From Bradyrhizobium barranii subsp. barranii (lineage in GTDB: Bacteria; Pseudomonadota; Alphaproteobacteria; Rhizobiales; Xanthobacteraceae), in NCBI RefSeq assembly GCF_017565645.3, contig NZ_CP086136.1, positions 2,246,001 to 2,310,000 on the forward strand: 64,000 bases of DNA, read 5' to 3'. Of this stretch, positions 55,451-63,905 are shown one piece after another. A program made the translations under genes and the position numbers. Below the pieces are notes generated by a model. The model saw only the letters and a list, made by a program, of their open reading frames with translations, was not told the DNA's origin and made no database searches. Numbering within the stretch: the first letter of the stretch is position 1; each line of letters opens with the position of its first letter.

Positions 55451-56620
55451 TCAGTACGAGCGGGGCATGCCGAGCACGTGCTCGGCGACGTAGGACAGCA
55501 CCAGGTTGGTCGAGATCGGCGCCACCTGGTAAAGCCGCGTCTCGCGGAATTTGCGCTCGACATCGTACTCCTCGGCGAAGCCGAAGCCGCCATGGGTCTG
55601 GATGCAGGCGTTTGCCGCTTCCCACGACGCATCCGCCGCCAGCATTTTTGCCATGTTGGCCTCCGCGCCGCAGTCGAGCCCGGCCTCGTATTTGCGCGTG
55701 GCTTCCTTCACCATCAGCTCGGCCGCGCGCATCGAGGCGTAGACCTTGGCGATCGGAAACTGAATGCCCTGGTTCTGGCCGATCGGCCGGCCAAACACCG
55801 CGCGCTCCTTGGCGTAGTTCGTGGCCTTAGCGATGAACCACTTTGCGTCGCCGACGCATTCGGCCGCGATCAGGATGCGCTCGGCATTCATGCCGGAGAG
55901 GATGTAGCGGAACCCCTTGCCTTCCTCGCCGATCAGATTCTCCGCCGGCACCTTCATGTCGGTAAAGAACACTTCGGTCGTGGCGTGGTTCATCATGGTG
56001 CGGATCGGTCGGATCTCGAGGCCGTTGTTCTTGGCCTCGCGCATATCGACGATGAAGACCGAGAGACCATCGGTGCGCTTCTTGCTCTGGTCCTTCGGCG
56101 TGGTGCGCGCCAGCAGCACCATCAGGTCGGAATGCTCGGCCCGGCTGGTCCAGATCTTCTGGCCGTTGACGATGTAGCTGTCGTTGCCTTCCTTGCGCGC
56201 AAACGTCTTCAGCGAAGACGTATCGGTGCCGCTGGTCGGCTCGGTGACGCCGAACGCCTGAAGCCGCAATTCGCCGCTCGCGATCTTCGGCAGGTACTTC
56301 GCCTTCTGCTCGTCATTGCCGTGCCGCAGCACGGTGCCCATCGTGTACATCTGGGCATGGCAGCCGCCGCCGTTGCAGCCCGCGCGCTGGATCTCTTCGA
56401 GGATCGCCGCCGCGGCCGAAAGCTTCAGGCCCGCGCCGCCATATTCCTCGGGGATCAGCACCGAGAGATAGCCGGCCTGCGTCAGCGCATCGACGAAGGC
56501 CTTGGGATAGGCCATCTCGCGATCGAGCTTGCGCCAGTATTCGCCGGGAAACTGCGCGCAGAGCTTTGCGACGGCCTCGCGGATGTCGGCGTGATCTTCG
56601 GTGTGGTGTTGTTCACTCAT
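55451..56620 (-). CDS. Acyl-CoA dehydrogenase
   Basis: The 389-residue enzyme is a standard acyl-CoA dehydrogenase. It shows LIPEEYGGAGLKLSAAAAIL, AFGVTEPTSGTDTSSLKTFA (FAD-binding), YIVNGQKIWTSRAEHSDLMV, and AYECVGDAK-type sequence as AAECVGDAKWF. The end is CIQTHGGFGFAEEYDVERKF, then YQVAPISTNLVLSYVAEHVLG. I use ATG 56620 with GGAAAACGCC in front; a start four codons upstream is possible. It opens the operon shared with a CoA-transferase and a bidomain hydratase. It faces a LysR-type regulator gene across 125 bases, so expression is probably induced by the pathway acid. Confidence 0.92.
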   Translation of the reverse strand: MSEQHHTEDHADIREAVAKLCAQFPGEYWRKLDREMAYPKAFVDALTQAGYLSVLIPEEYGGAGLKLSAAAAILEEIQRAGCNGGGCHAQMYTMGTVLRHGNDEQKAKYLPKIASGELRLQAFGVTEPTSGTDTSSLKTFARKEGNDSYIVNGQKIWTSRAEHSDLMVLLARTTPKDQSKKRTDGLSVFIVDMREAKNNGLEIRPIRTMMNHATTEVFFTDMKVPAENLIGEEGKGFRYILSGMNAERILIAAECVGDAKWFIAKATNYAKERAVFGRPIGQNQGIQFPIAKVYASMRAAELMVKEATRKYEAGLDCGAEANMAKMLAADASWEAANACIQTHGGFGFAEEYDVERKFRETRLYQVAPISTNLVLSYVAEHVLGMPRSY

Positions 56621-56745
56621 GGCGTTTTCCATCGATAGCGGCAGTCAAGATAACGCCGGCCGATCCCCTGGCGTTGTGAAAACATCGCCAGCCCCCTATG
56701 CTCATTTGCTATAGCGTATGAAGTAGCCTTCGAGGATTGGCAAGC
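56621..56745. promoter_or_regulatory. Divergent control region between the LysR gene and the acyl-CoA operon
   Basis: The 125-base gap contains CATTTGCTATAGCGTATGAA, an AT-richer stretch where a LysR site of the T-N11-A kind could fit. The layout is the classic one of a LysR-type gene regulating the operon transcribed away from it. No exact site can be fixed by eye. Confidence 0.45.
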
Positions 56746-57666
56746 ATGGATTTCCGGCAGCTCAGGACCTTCAGTTGCGTGGCGGAGCTCGGCAGCCTCT
56801 CCAAGGCCTCCGACACGTTGCGCGTGGCGCAGCCGGCGCTGAGCCGGCAGATCAAGCTGCTGGAACACGAGCTGCGCACGGAGCTGTTCACGCGCAACGG
56901 ACGCGGCATGGTGCTGACGGAAGCCGGCCGTCTCTTGCTGGCACGCACCTCCGGCATCGTGCGGCAGATCGACCAGATCCGCGACGATATCCAGTCGACC
57001 AAGGGGCCGCCGTCCGGCCAGGTCGTGCTCGGCCTGGTTCCGACCGTGAGCTGTGTGCTGTCGGCGCGCTTCGCGCGGCGCTGCGTCGAAAAATTTCCCG
57101 GCATTTCGCTGCGCATCGTCGAGAGCTACAGCGGTCATCTCGTCGAATGGCTGCATCGCGGCGAGATGGATCTGGCCATTCTCTACGGCCGCTCCGCCGA
57201 TCTGCATCTCAACGTGGAGAGCCTTGGCCGCGACAACATCGTCGCGGTTGGCCCGCGCGGCTGCGGCCTCGCGCGCAAGAAGAGCGTCGATGTCGGCTGG
57301 CTGCTGCGCCAGCGGCTGGTGCTGCCCAGTCATTCCCACGGTCTCCGCGCGCTGATCGAGCACGCCGCCGCCCAGCGCAAGATCAAGCTCAACGTCCAGC
57401 TCGAGGCGGATTCCTTCCGCGTGCTGACGAGCCTGGTCGAGGAAGGCCTCGGCTTCGCGCTGCTGCCGCCCTCGTCGGTCCACGGCGAGGTCGCCGACGG
57501 GCGGCTGGAGACCGCGCCCGTATCCAAGCCGATGACGCGCGAGCTCATTTTCGCCTCTCCGATCGACCGCCCGGCCTCGACGGCCTCGCTCGCCATCACG
57601 ACGCTATTGCGCGAGGAAGTCGCGGCCTGCCGCAAGGAAGGCCTGTGGGACATCAAGTTGAGTTAG
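56746..57666 (+). CDS. LysR-type transcriptional regulator
   Basis: The 306-residue protein starts at ATG 56746 behind GAGGA. Residues 1-60 are the LysR helix-turn-helix (DFRQLRTFSCVAELGSLSKA, then AQPALSRQIKLLEHELRTEL). The effector domain follows with VVLGLVPTVSCVLSARFARR, MDLAILYG and VEEGLGFALLPPSSV. The PTVS...VLSARF type of effector domain is that of the CbbR/NAC-like group that binds small organic acids or CoA esters, although the ligand cannot be named. It diverges from the acyl-CoA dehydrogenase/CoA-transferase/hydratase operon, which is its probable target. Confidence 0.92.
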   Translation: MDFRQLRTFSCVAELGSLSKASDTLRVAQPALSRQIKLLEHELRTELFTRNGRGMVLTEAGRLLLARTSGIVRQIDQIRDDIQSTKGPPSGQVVLGLVPTVSCVLSARFARRCVEKFPGISLRIVESYSGHLVEWLHRGEMDLAILYGRSADLHLNVESLGRDNIVAVGPRGCGLARKKSVDVGWLLRQRLVLPSHSHGLRALIEHAAAQRKIKLNVQLEADSFRVLTSLVEEGLGFALLPPSSVHGEVADGRLETAPVSKPMTRELIFASPIDRPASTASLAITTLLREEVAACRKEGLWDIKLS

Positions 57667-57790
57667 ATGCACGCGTGTCCTAGAACAGCCGCGCGCCAAC
57701 TTGCCTTCGCATCTGGCGCGACCTGTCATGCCGGAATTTTATAGCTGGGCTGGACGATGCGTGAGCGTGCGCTCCCAGCCTCACCCTCAG

Positions 57791-57894
57791 TGTCATCGCC
57801 CGCGAAGGCGGGCGATCCAGTACTCCAGAGGCTGCAGTGGTCGAGCCGAGAGGCCGCGGCGTACTGGATGCCCCGCCTTCGCGGGGCATGACAG
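57791..57894. repeat. Palindromic intergenic repeat, family C copy 3 (arms exchanged)
   Basis: It begins TGTCATCGCCCGCGAAGGCG and ends CGCCTTCGCGGGGCATGACA, with inner arms GATCCAGTACTCC and GTACTGGATG. Compared with copies 1 and 2 it is in the opposite orientation. It lies seven bases from the stop codon of the first P450 gene. Confidence 0.9.
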
Positions 57895-57900
57895 TGGGGC

Positions 57901-59175
57901 CTACCCCGGAATCCGCACCGGCAACGACTCATATCCCTTGATGAAGCTCGAATAGATCCGCTTGGGTTCCCCGACGACCTCGATGCGGTCGAAGCGCTTC
58001 AGCATCTCCTCCCAGACGATCCGCAGCTGCAGCTCGGCCAGCCGCATGCCGACGCAGCGGTGGATGCCGAAGCCGAAGGAGAGATGGGTGCGCGGCCGCG
58101 GGCGGTCGATGATGAAGTCGTTCGGCTTCTCGAACATCTCCTCGTCGCGGTTGCCCGAGACGTACCACATCACGACGCGGTCGCCCTTCTTGATATGCTT
58201 GCCGCCGATTTCGGTGTCCTGTAGCGCGGTACGCCGCATATGCGCCAGCGGCGTCTGCCAGCGGATCACCTCGGGCACCATGGAGTCGATCAGCTCCGGA
58301 TTGGCGCGCAGCCTGTCGAACTGGTCCGGGTTCTCGCTCAGCGCCAGCACCGAGCCGCTCATGGTGTTGCGCGTGGTGTCGTTGCCGCCGACGATGAGCA
58401 GGATGATGTTGCCCATGAGATTGTCGGGGTCCATGAAGCGCGTCGCGTCGTTATGCGCCATCAGCGACAGCAAATCGTTGCGCGGCGCGGAGTTGACGCG
58501 CTCGTTCCAGAGCTTGGACATGTAGGCGTAGCACTCGTCCATCTCGCGGCGGCGCTCTTCGGCCGAGGCGACGATGCCGCTCTTGGGCAGCGCGGTCGCG
58601 ACATCGGACCAGCGCGTCAGCTTGCGGCGTTCTTCCCAGGGGAAGTCGAACAGGGTCGCCAGCATCTGCGTCGTCAGCTCGATCGAGACGCGCTCGACGA
58701 AATTGAAGGTCTCGTTGCGGGGCAGATTGTCGAGCACGGTCTGCGAGCGCTGGCGGATCAGTTTTGCCAGCTCGTCCAGATGCGTCGGCGTGAACATCGG
58801 CGACACCGTCTTGCGCTGCGCCGAGTGCTGCGGCTGGTCCATGGCGATGAAGCTCGGCCAGTCATAGCCCTGCGGCACGTCGCGGATCCCGATGCCGCCG
58901 AGCGTCGAGTCCGAGGAGAAGATGCCGTGACTGGTGTCGACATGCATGATGTCGTTGTACTTCACCACCGACCAGTATGGCTCGATCGGCGCATTGGTGC
59001 AGTAATGCACCGGCTCTTCCTTGCGCAGCCGCTCGAACCACGGCCACAAGGTGTCGTCCTGGAACAGCCGGGGCGCGCCGGGGTGAAACTGCGCCAGCGG
59101 CGTCGCATAGGCCTCCTCGCGGGCCCTGCGCATGCGTTCGGCGTTGTCGGTTTTGACCGGAGTCTGGATGTTCAT
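57901..59175 (-). CDS. Cytochrome P450, CYP153-type (alkane/fatty-acid terminal hydroxylase)
   Basis: The 424-residue soluble P450 has the oxygen-activation helix motif VGGNDTTRN, the ExxR motif in PEVIRWQTP, and the heme-ligand loop FGFGIHRCVG with C374. The segments LAHMRRTALQDTEIGGK, VVMWYVSGNRDEEMFEKP and PKRIYSSFIKGYESLPVRI are those I know from CYP153 enzymes, which hydroxylate the end carbon of alkanes and terpenoids. GGAGCTACTACC precedes the start. A second CYP153-type gene is 54 bases upstream on the same strand. No ferredoxin or ferredoxin reductase gene is adjacent, so electrons must come from elsewhere. Confidence 0.92.
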   Translation of the reverse strand: MNIQTPVKTDNAERMRRAREEAYATPLAQFHPGAPRLFQDDTLWPWFERLRKEEPVHYCTNAPIEPYWSVVKYNDIMHVDTSHGIFSSDSTLGGIGIRDVPQGYDWPSFIAMDQPQHSAQRKTVSPMFTPTHLDELAKLIRQRSQTVLDNLPRNETFNFVERVSIELTTQMLATLFDFPWEERRKLTRWSDVATALPKSGIVASAEERRREMDECYAYMSKLWNERVNSAPRNDLLSLMAHNDATRFMDPDNLMGNIILLIVGGNDTTRNTMSGSVLALSENPDQFDRLRANPELIDSMVPEVIRWQTPLAHMRRTALQDTEIGGKHIKKGDRVVMWYVSGNRDEEMFEKPNDFIIDRPRPRTHLSFGFGIHRCVGMRLAELQLRIVWEEMLKRFDRIEVVGEPKRIYSSFIKGYESLPVRIPG

Positions 59176-59200
59176 GGTAGTAGCTCCAGTGTTTCTCTTT

Positions 59201-59218
59201 CTCCCCGCAAGCGGGGAG
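59201..59218. repeat. Short hairpin, fragment of family A repeat
   Basis: CTCCCCGCAAGCGGGGAG is a perfect hairpin of eight base pairs and a two-base loop between the two P450 genes. It matches one arm of the family A repeats. Confidence 0.75.
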
Positions 59219-59229
59219 AGGGAGTGATC

Positions 59230-60495
59230 TCACGCCGTAATCTTCACCGGCAAGGTTTCAAGTCCCTTTACGAAACTCGAATAGACCCGTTTGGGTTCGC
59301 CGACCACGTCGATATGGTCGAAGCGCTTGAGGATCTCTTCCCAGATAATCTTGAGCTGAAGTTCGGCAAGCCGCAAGCCGACGCAACGGTGAATGCCGAA
59401 GCCGAAGGACAGATGCGTGCGCGGGCGGGCGCGGTCGATGATGAAATCGTAGGGCTTTTCGATCGCTTCCTCGTCGCGGTTGCCCGAGACGTACCACATC
59501 ACGACCTTGTCACCTTGCTTGATCTGCTTGCCGCGGAACTCGAAGTCGGCAAGTGCGGTGCGCCGCATATGCGCCAGCGGCGTCTGCCAGCGGATCACCT
59601 CCGGCACGAAACTGTCGAGCAGGCCGGGGTTCTCGCGCAGCTTGCGATACTGCTCCGGATGCTGGCTCAGCGCGTAGATCGATCCCGACATCGTGTTGCG
59701 GGTGGTGTCGTTGCCGCCGACGATCAAAAGGATGAGATTGCCGAGGAAGTTTTTCGCATCCATGTCGCGCGTCGCGGCGCCATGCGCCATCATCGAGAGC
59801 AGGTCGCTCTTCGGCGGCTGCTCGATGCGCTCCTTCCATAGCCGCGCGAAATAGCCCGCACATTCGGTCAGCTCGGCCTGCCGCTCGTCTTCGGTCGCAA
59901 CGAGGCCGTCGGGGCCGGGAATGGTGGTGGCGATATCGGACCAGCGCGTCAGCTTGCGGCGGTCTTCCCAGGGGAAGTCGAATAGCACCGCGAGCATCTG
60001 CGTGGTGAGCTCGATCGAGACACGATCGACCCAGTCGAACACCTCACCGCGCGGCAGATTGTCCAGGCACTCGGCCGAACGCTCGCGGATGCTGAGCGCG
60101 AGATTGTCCAGATGCGTCGGTGTGAACATCGGCGCCACGGTCTTGCGCTGCGCCGCGTGGCGCGGCGGATCCATCGAGATGAAACTCTCGCGGCGCAGGT
60201 CCGGGTCGATGTCGCGGATGGTGATGCCGCCGAGCGCGGAGGCCGAGGAGAACACCGAATGGTTGGTCTCGATCTCCATGATGTCGTTGTAGCGCGTCAC
60301 CGACCAGTACGGCCCGAACATCGAGTCCCTGCAATAGTGCACGGGATCTTCGCGGCGCAGCCGATCGAAATACGGCCAGAACGTATCGGTCCTGAACAAC
60401 TCGGGATCGCCCGGATCGAACTGCTCCAGCGGCAGTGACGTGGCGCGCGCGCGTAGCTCGTCGAGCTTCGCCGCGCTCTCGATGGTCCCATGCAT
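59230..60495 (-). CDS. Cytochrome P450, CYP153-type, second copy
   Basis: This 421-residue paralogue of the next gene shares VGGNDTTRN, PEVIRWQTPLAHMRRTAL, VVMWYVSGNRDEE and the heme loop FGFGIHRCVG with C371. It differs strongly in the first 120 residues, which line the substrate pocket. The start at 60495 (MHGTIESAAKL) follows GGGAGAGCGGTC. Two similar genes in tandem suggest duplication followed by different substrate range or regulation. It comes first in the pair; a family A half repeat lies in the 54-base gap. Confidence 0.92.
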   Translation of the reverse strand: MHGTIESAAKLDELRARATSLPLEQFDPGDPELFRTDTFWPYFDRLRREDPVHYCRDSMFGPYWSVTRYNDIMEIETNHSVFSSASALGGITIRDIDPDLRRESFISMDPPRHAAQRKTVAPMFTPTHLDNLALSIRERSAECLDNLPRGEVFDWVDRVSIELTTQMLAVLFDFPWEDRRKLTRWSDIATTIPGPDGLVATEDERQAELTECAGYFARLWKERIEQPPKSDLLSMMAHGAATRDMDAKNFLGNLILLIVGGNDTTRNTMSGSIYALSQHPEQYRKLRENPGLLDSFVPEVIRWQTPLAHMRRTALADFEFRGKQIKQGDKVVMWYVSGNRDEEAIEKPYDFIIDRARPRTHLSFGFGIHRCVGLRLAELQLKIIWEEILKRFDHIDVVGEPKRVYSSFVKGLETLPVKITA

Positions 60496-60635
60496 GACCG
60501 CTCTCCCTGACATGAACCGCGCGTTCTCGTTGAATTCTGCGCTGCGGTATTTGATTTGCAATTACAGCCGGTTGTCTGCGTCGGAGCAAGGGAGACTTTT
60601 GCCACATCCAACCTTTGCGAGAGGTGGCTAGATGC

Positions 60636-60722
60636 GTAGCCCGGATGGAGCGGAGCGAAATCCGGGATTGGGGCCGCCATTGGCGCTGTCCCGGATGACG
60701 CGGAGCCTGTCATCGGGCTACG
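60636..60722. repeat. Palindromic intergenic repeat, family E copy 2
   Basis: GTAGCCCGGATGGAGCGGAG opens the unit, and TCATCGGGCTACGG closes it; inner arms are AATCCGGGATTG and TGTCCCGGATGAC. The right arm has lost several bases relative to the copy at 51591. Confidence 0.82.
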
Positions 60723-60886
60723 GATCAGCAACCGTCACGCAGATGTGTCAACGTGATCTCCCGCACCCCCGCGCCTACGGAATCATGCGAGAAATCGAGG
60801 TAAATCGAACCCAGCCATCTTGGGGATCGACCAAATCTCTGATCTATAGTTTGACCGTATCAGGTCCGCACCCCGAGGTTGCCGCC

Positions 60887-62041
60887 GTGAACGACATGCA
60901 ATGGGCCCCCATCGGCTCCGAACCCTTACCCCCGCCGCTGCCGCCCACGCGGGTCGACTTCACCGGCAACCGCTCCGAGTTCCGCAAAATGGTCACCAAG
61001 GGTGCCATGCTTGAGCTCGTCACCTTCGGCTTCTACCGGTTCTGGCTGGTCACCGACATCCGCCGTCATTTGTGGACGAACACCGCGGTCGACGGCGATG
61101 CGGCCGAATACACCGGCCGGGCCAAGGAGCTGCTGGTCGGCTTCCTGTTCGCGCTCGCGATCCTGGTGCCGATCTACCTCGCTTATTTTCTCATCGGCAT
61201 CGAGTTCGAGCGCTGGCAGGGCTTTGCCTCGACGCCGCTGTTCATCAGCTTCTATGCCTTCGGCCAGTTCGCGAGTTTTCGCGCGCGGCGCTATCGCCTG
61301 ACGCGCACGGTCTGGCGCGGCGTCCGGTTCTGGATGGACGGCTCGGGCTGGGCCTATTCGTTCCGCGCCATGGCGTGGGGCCTGCTGGTGTTCCTCACCC
61401 TCGGCCTGGCGCTGCCCTGGCGCGAGGCGTCGCTCGAACGCTACAAGATGCGGCACACCCATTACGGCGATCTCTCCGGCGACTTCGAAGGCGACGGCTG
61501 GACCTTCTTCAAGCGCGGCTGGTGGCTGTGGCTCTTGAGCCCGATCGCAATCGTGATCTTCCCGCTCGCCCCGTTCTTCTATGCCGAGTTCAAGGCGCGT
61601 GAATGGCGCTGGTGGCTCGACGGCATCCGCATCGGCGGTGTCAGTCTGTCCTCGGAGTTGCCGCACAACGCGTTCTACGGCCTGTACTGGAAAGTGATCG
61701 GCTGGGGGATGCTGCTTTCGACCATTTTCGCCGCCTATGTGGGCGGCGGTGCCTTGCTCGTCGTCCAGCTGAGCGGCGTTCCGGCTGATCAGGTGTTCGG
61801 CCCCGGAAATGCGGGCAAGAGCATCCCGATGCTGGTCATGATGGTGATCGGCTATTTCGCCGTGGCCCTTGCGATCAACATCGTCATGCGGGTCTATCTG
61901 CAGCGCGATCTCTGGGCCAAGGTGCTGGAAACCGTCGAGGTGCACAACATCGGGGCCGCGGCGGATGTCCGCGGCAGCGGTGAGCTTGCCAGCGCGCTCG
62001 GCGAAGGCTTTGCCGATGGGCTCGATGTCGCGGGATTCTGA
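60887..62041 (+). CDS. DUF898 (YjgN-type) membrane protein
   Basis: The 384-residue protein has the DUF898 pattern: a start FTGNRSEFRKMVTKGAMLEL, then TFGFYRFWLVTDIRRHLWTN, a second unit DGSGWAYSFRAMAWGLLVFL, and WRWWLDGIRIGGVSLSSEL. About six membrane helices are seen. The start is GTG 60887 with GAGG eight bases before it; ATG 60896 is three codons later. An open frame extends back through the family E repeat but has no family sequence there. The M48 protease gene begins three bases after the stop, so the two proteins are probably made together and act at the membrane. The function is unknown. Confidence 0.88.
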   Translation: MNDMQWAPIGSEPLPPPLPPTRVDFTGNRSEFRKMVTKGAMLELVTFGFYRFWLVTDIRRHLWTNTAVDGDAAEYTGRAKELLVGFLFALAILVPIYLAYFLIGIEFERWQGFASTPLFISFYAFGQFASFRARRYRLTRTVWRGVRFWMDGSGWAYSFRAMAWGLLVFLTLGLALPWREASLERYKMRHTHYGDLSGDFEGDGWTFFKRGWWLWLLSPIAIVIFPLAPFFYAEFKAREWRWWLDGIRIGGVSLSSELPHNAFYGLYWKVIGWGMLLSTIFAAYVGGGALLVVQLSGVPADQVFGPGNAGKSIPMLVMMVIGYFAVALAINIVMRVYLQRDLWAKVLETVEVHNIGAAADVRGSGELASALGEGFADGLDVAGF

Positions 62042-62044
62042 TCT

Positions 62045-63157
62045 GTGAGTGAGTTGTCCACCGAGGTTCCGGCGCAGTCTGCCAAGCCGACGATCTTCTT
62101 CGACGGCGTGTCGAGCCGCAGGCGGGAGGTGTCGCTGGCGCTCGGTGACGCGCTCGACATCGTCGAGGACGGCGGAGCGCCGGTTCGCTGGACCTATGCC
62201 GACATTCGCCGCGCCGACAGTCCGGCCGGGATATTGCGCTTGGCCTCGACATCCGCGCCGCCGCTGGCGCGGCTTGAAATTCGCGACGCCGCGCTCGCCG
62301 CCGATGTGACCGCCCGCTGCATGCGTCTCGACGAGCACCAGACGTCGCGCCGCGGTGTCGCAAAAATCGTCAGCTGGTCGGTGGCCGCCGCCGTCTCCAT
62401 CGTTTGCGTCGTACTGTTCGGTGTGCCGCTCGCTGCCGACCGGCTCGCGCCGCTGGTGCCCAAGCCGATCGAACGGCGCATCGGCGACGCCTCCGAAGTC
62501 CAGGTGAAAACCATCTTCGGCCGCAAAGCATGCGAAGACCCCGCGGGCAAGGCCGCGTTCACAAAACTGGTCAATCGTCTGCGCGATGCCGCCGGCCTCG
62601 ACGACGATTCCATGACGGCCGGTGTGCTGCCGACCTCGGTGCCGAATGCATTCGCGCTGCCCGGCGGCAAGGTGTACGTGCTGAGGGGCCTAGTCGACAA
62701 GGCCGAAAACCCCGACGAGCTCGCCGGCATCCTTGCCCATGAGCTCGGCCATCTCAAGCATTACGACAACATGCGCGGGCTGATCTACAACGGCGGCACC
62801 TCGTTCCTGATCGGCCTGTTGTTCGGCGACGTCACCGGCTCGAGCGCCGTGATCTTCGCCTCGCGCAGCGTGGTCGAAGCCTCCTATTCGCGCGAGGCCG
62901 AGACCGCTGCCGATACGTTCGCGATCGAGATCATGCACAAGCTCGGCCGCTCGCCGAAACCCGCGGCCGAATTGATGTTCCGCATCACCGGCAAGGAAGG
63001 CGGCTCCGGCCTCACCACGATCCTGGCGAGCCACCCGCTCACCGAAGACCGCCTCGTGCGCATGACGAAGGTAGATCGTCCCGCCAGCGGCCCCCCTCTG
63101 CTGACGGACAAGGAATGGCAGTCGCTCAAGCTGATTTGCGGCAGCGGGAAGATCTAG
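62045..63157 (+). CDS. M48-family zinc metalloprotease, membrane-anchored
   Basis: The 370-residue protein has an N-terminal domain of about 100 residues (TIFFDGVSSRRREVSLALGD). One membrane helix follows (about 109-130), then an M48 peptidase domain with the zinc motif HELGH at residues 232-236. The third ligand is expected in SREAETAADTFA, near residue 285. FALPGGKVYVLRGLVDKAEN precedes the motif as usual. The C-terminal SHPLTEDRLVRM is the family end. It starts at GTG 62045, three bases after the DUF898 gene. The N-terminal domain is shared by proteins next to DUF898 genes, as far as I recall. It may clear misfolded or lipidated envelope proteins; the substrate is unknown. Confidence 0.9.
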   Translation: MSELSTEVPAQSAKPTIFFDGVSSRRREVSLALGDALDIVEDGGAPVRWTYADIRRADSPAGILRLASTSAPPLARLEIRDAALAADVTARCMRLDEHQTSRRGVAKIVSWSVAAAVSIVCVVLFGVPLAADRLAPLVPKPIERRIGDASEVQVKTIFGRKACEDPAGKAAFTKLVNRLRDAAGLDDDSMTAGVLPTSVPNAFALPGGKVYVLRGLVDKAENPDELAGILAHELGHLKHYDNMRGLIYNGGTSFLIGLLFGDVTGSSAVIFASRSVVEASYSREAETAADTFAIEIMHKLGRSPKPAAELMFRITGKEGGSGLTTILASHPLTEDRLVRMTKVDRPASGPPLLTDKEWQSLKLICGSGKI

Positions 63158-63219
63158 AGCGTTTTCGAGCGAAGTGGCGACCGGTTCGCGTGAAGAAAAC
63201 GCGTCAAAAAAAGAGCTTT
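63156..63219. repeat. Short palindromic repeat, family G copy 2
   Basis: GAGCGTTTTCGAGCGAAGTG with GAAGAAAACGCGTC repeats the GCGTTTTC/GAAAACGC pairing seen in the family G repeats. The end AAAAAAAGAGCTTTT follows. It fills the convergent gap between the protease and upp genes and may end both transcripts. Confidence 0.65.
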
Positions 63220-63223
63220 TCGC

Positions 63224-63853
63224 CTACCGCGTCCCGTAAGCGCGGTCGCCGGCATCGCCGAGGCCCGGCAGGATAAAGCCGTTCTCGTCGAGACCTTCGT
63301 CCACTGCAGCCGTCCAGATCGGAACGTCGGGATGCAGTCCACGCAGCCGTTCGAGCCCCTCAGGGGCCGCGATCAGGCAGGCGAGGCGGATGTCCCTGGC
63401 GCCGCGCTCCTTCAGCCGGTCGATTGCGGCGACGGCCGTGTTGGCGGTGGCAACCACCGGGGTCACCACGATCGCCAGGCGCTCGCTGAGGTCGGACGGC
63501 GATTTGAAGAAATACTCGACCGCGGCAAAACTGAGCGGCTCGCGGTAGAGGCCGATATGGGCGACGCGCGCGGTCGGCACCAGATCCATCATGCCGTCGA
63601 CGAAGGTCGTGCCGGCCCGCAGCATAGGCACGAACACCAGCTTCTTGCCGGCGATCTTGGCCGAATGCATCGTCGCCAGCGGCGTCTCGATGACGGTATC
63701 GGCGAGCGGCAGATCCCGCGTGATCTCGTAGCACAGCAGCATGCCGATCTCCTTGATCAGCTCGCGGAAGGACTTGGTCGAGATGGACTTGTCCCGCACC
63801 AGCGTCAGCTTGTGCTGCACCAGCGGATGATCGACGATCGTGACGCCTTCCAT
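63224..63853 (-). CDS. upp: Uracil phosphoribosyltransferase
   Basis: Upp salvages uracil to UMP with PRPP in the cytoplasm. The 209-residue protein has the UPRT start [40 protein letters not shown], and the uracil-binding end [20 protein letters not shown], all standard. The PRPP loop is unusual. Where most enzymes read VDPMLATGGS, this one has [10 protein letters not shown], so the acidic residue that opens the loop and the two glycines are replaced. Whether this is common in Bradyrhizobium I cannot verify; the rest of the sequence shows no decay. The partial gene upstream ends 53 bases before it and may be co-transcribed. Confidence 0.92.
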   Translation of the reverse strand: MEGVTIVDHPLVQHKLTLVRDKSISTKSFRELIKEIGMLLCYEITRDLPLADTVIETPLATMHSAKIAGKKLVFVPMLRAGTTFVDGMMDLVPTARVAHIGLYREPLSFAAVEYFFKSPSDLSERLAIVVTPVVATANTAVAAIDRLKERGARDIRLACLIAAPEGLERLRGLHPDVPIWTAAVDEGLDENGFILPGLGDAGDRAYGTR

Positions 63854-63905
63854 GATGGGATGCTCCTGAAATTCATCGATATGGACTACGCTGCGGACGA
63901 ATGGA

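Noticed and set aside
58240..59841. Plus-strand open frame of 533 codons over both P450 genes
   Set aside because: It crosses the gap between two real genes on the other strand and has no recognisable sequence.
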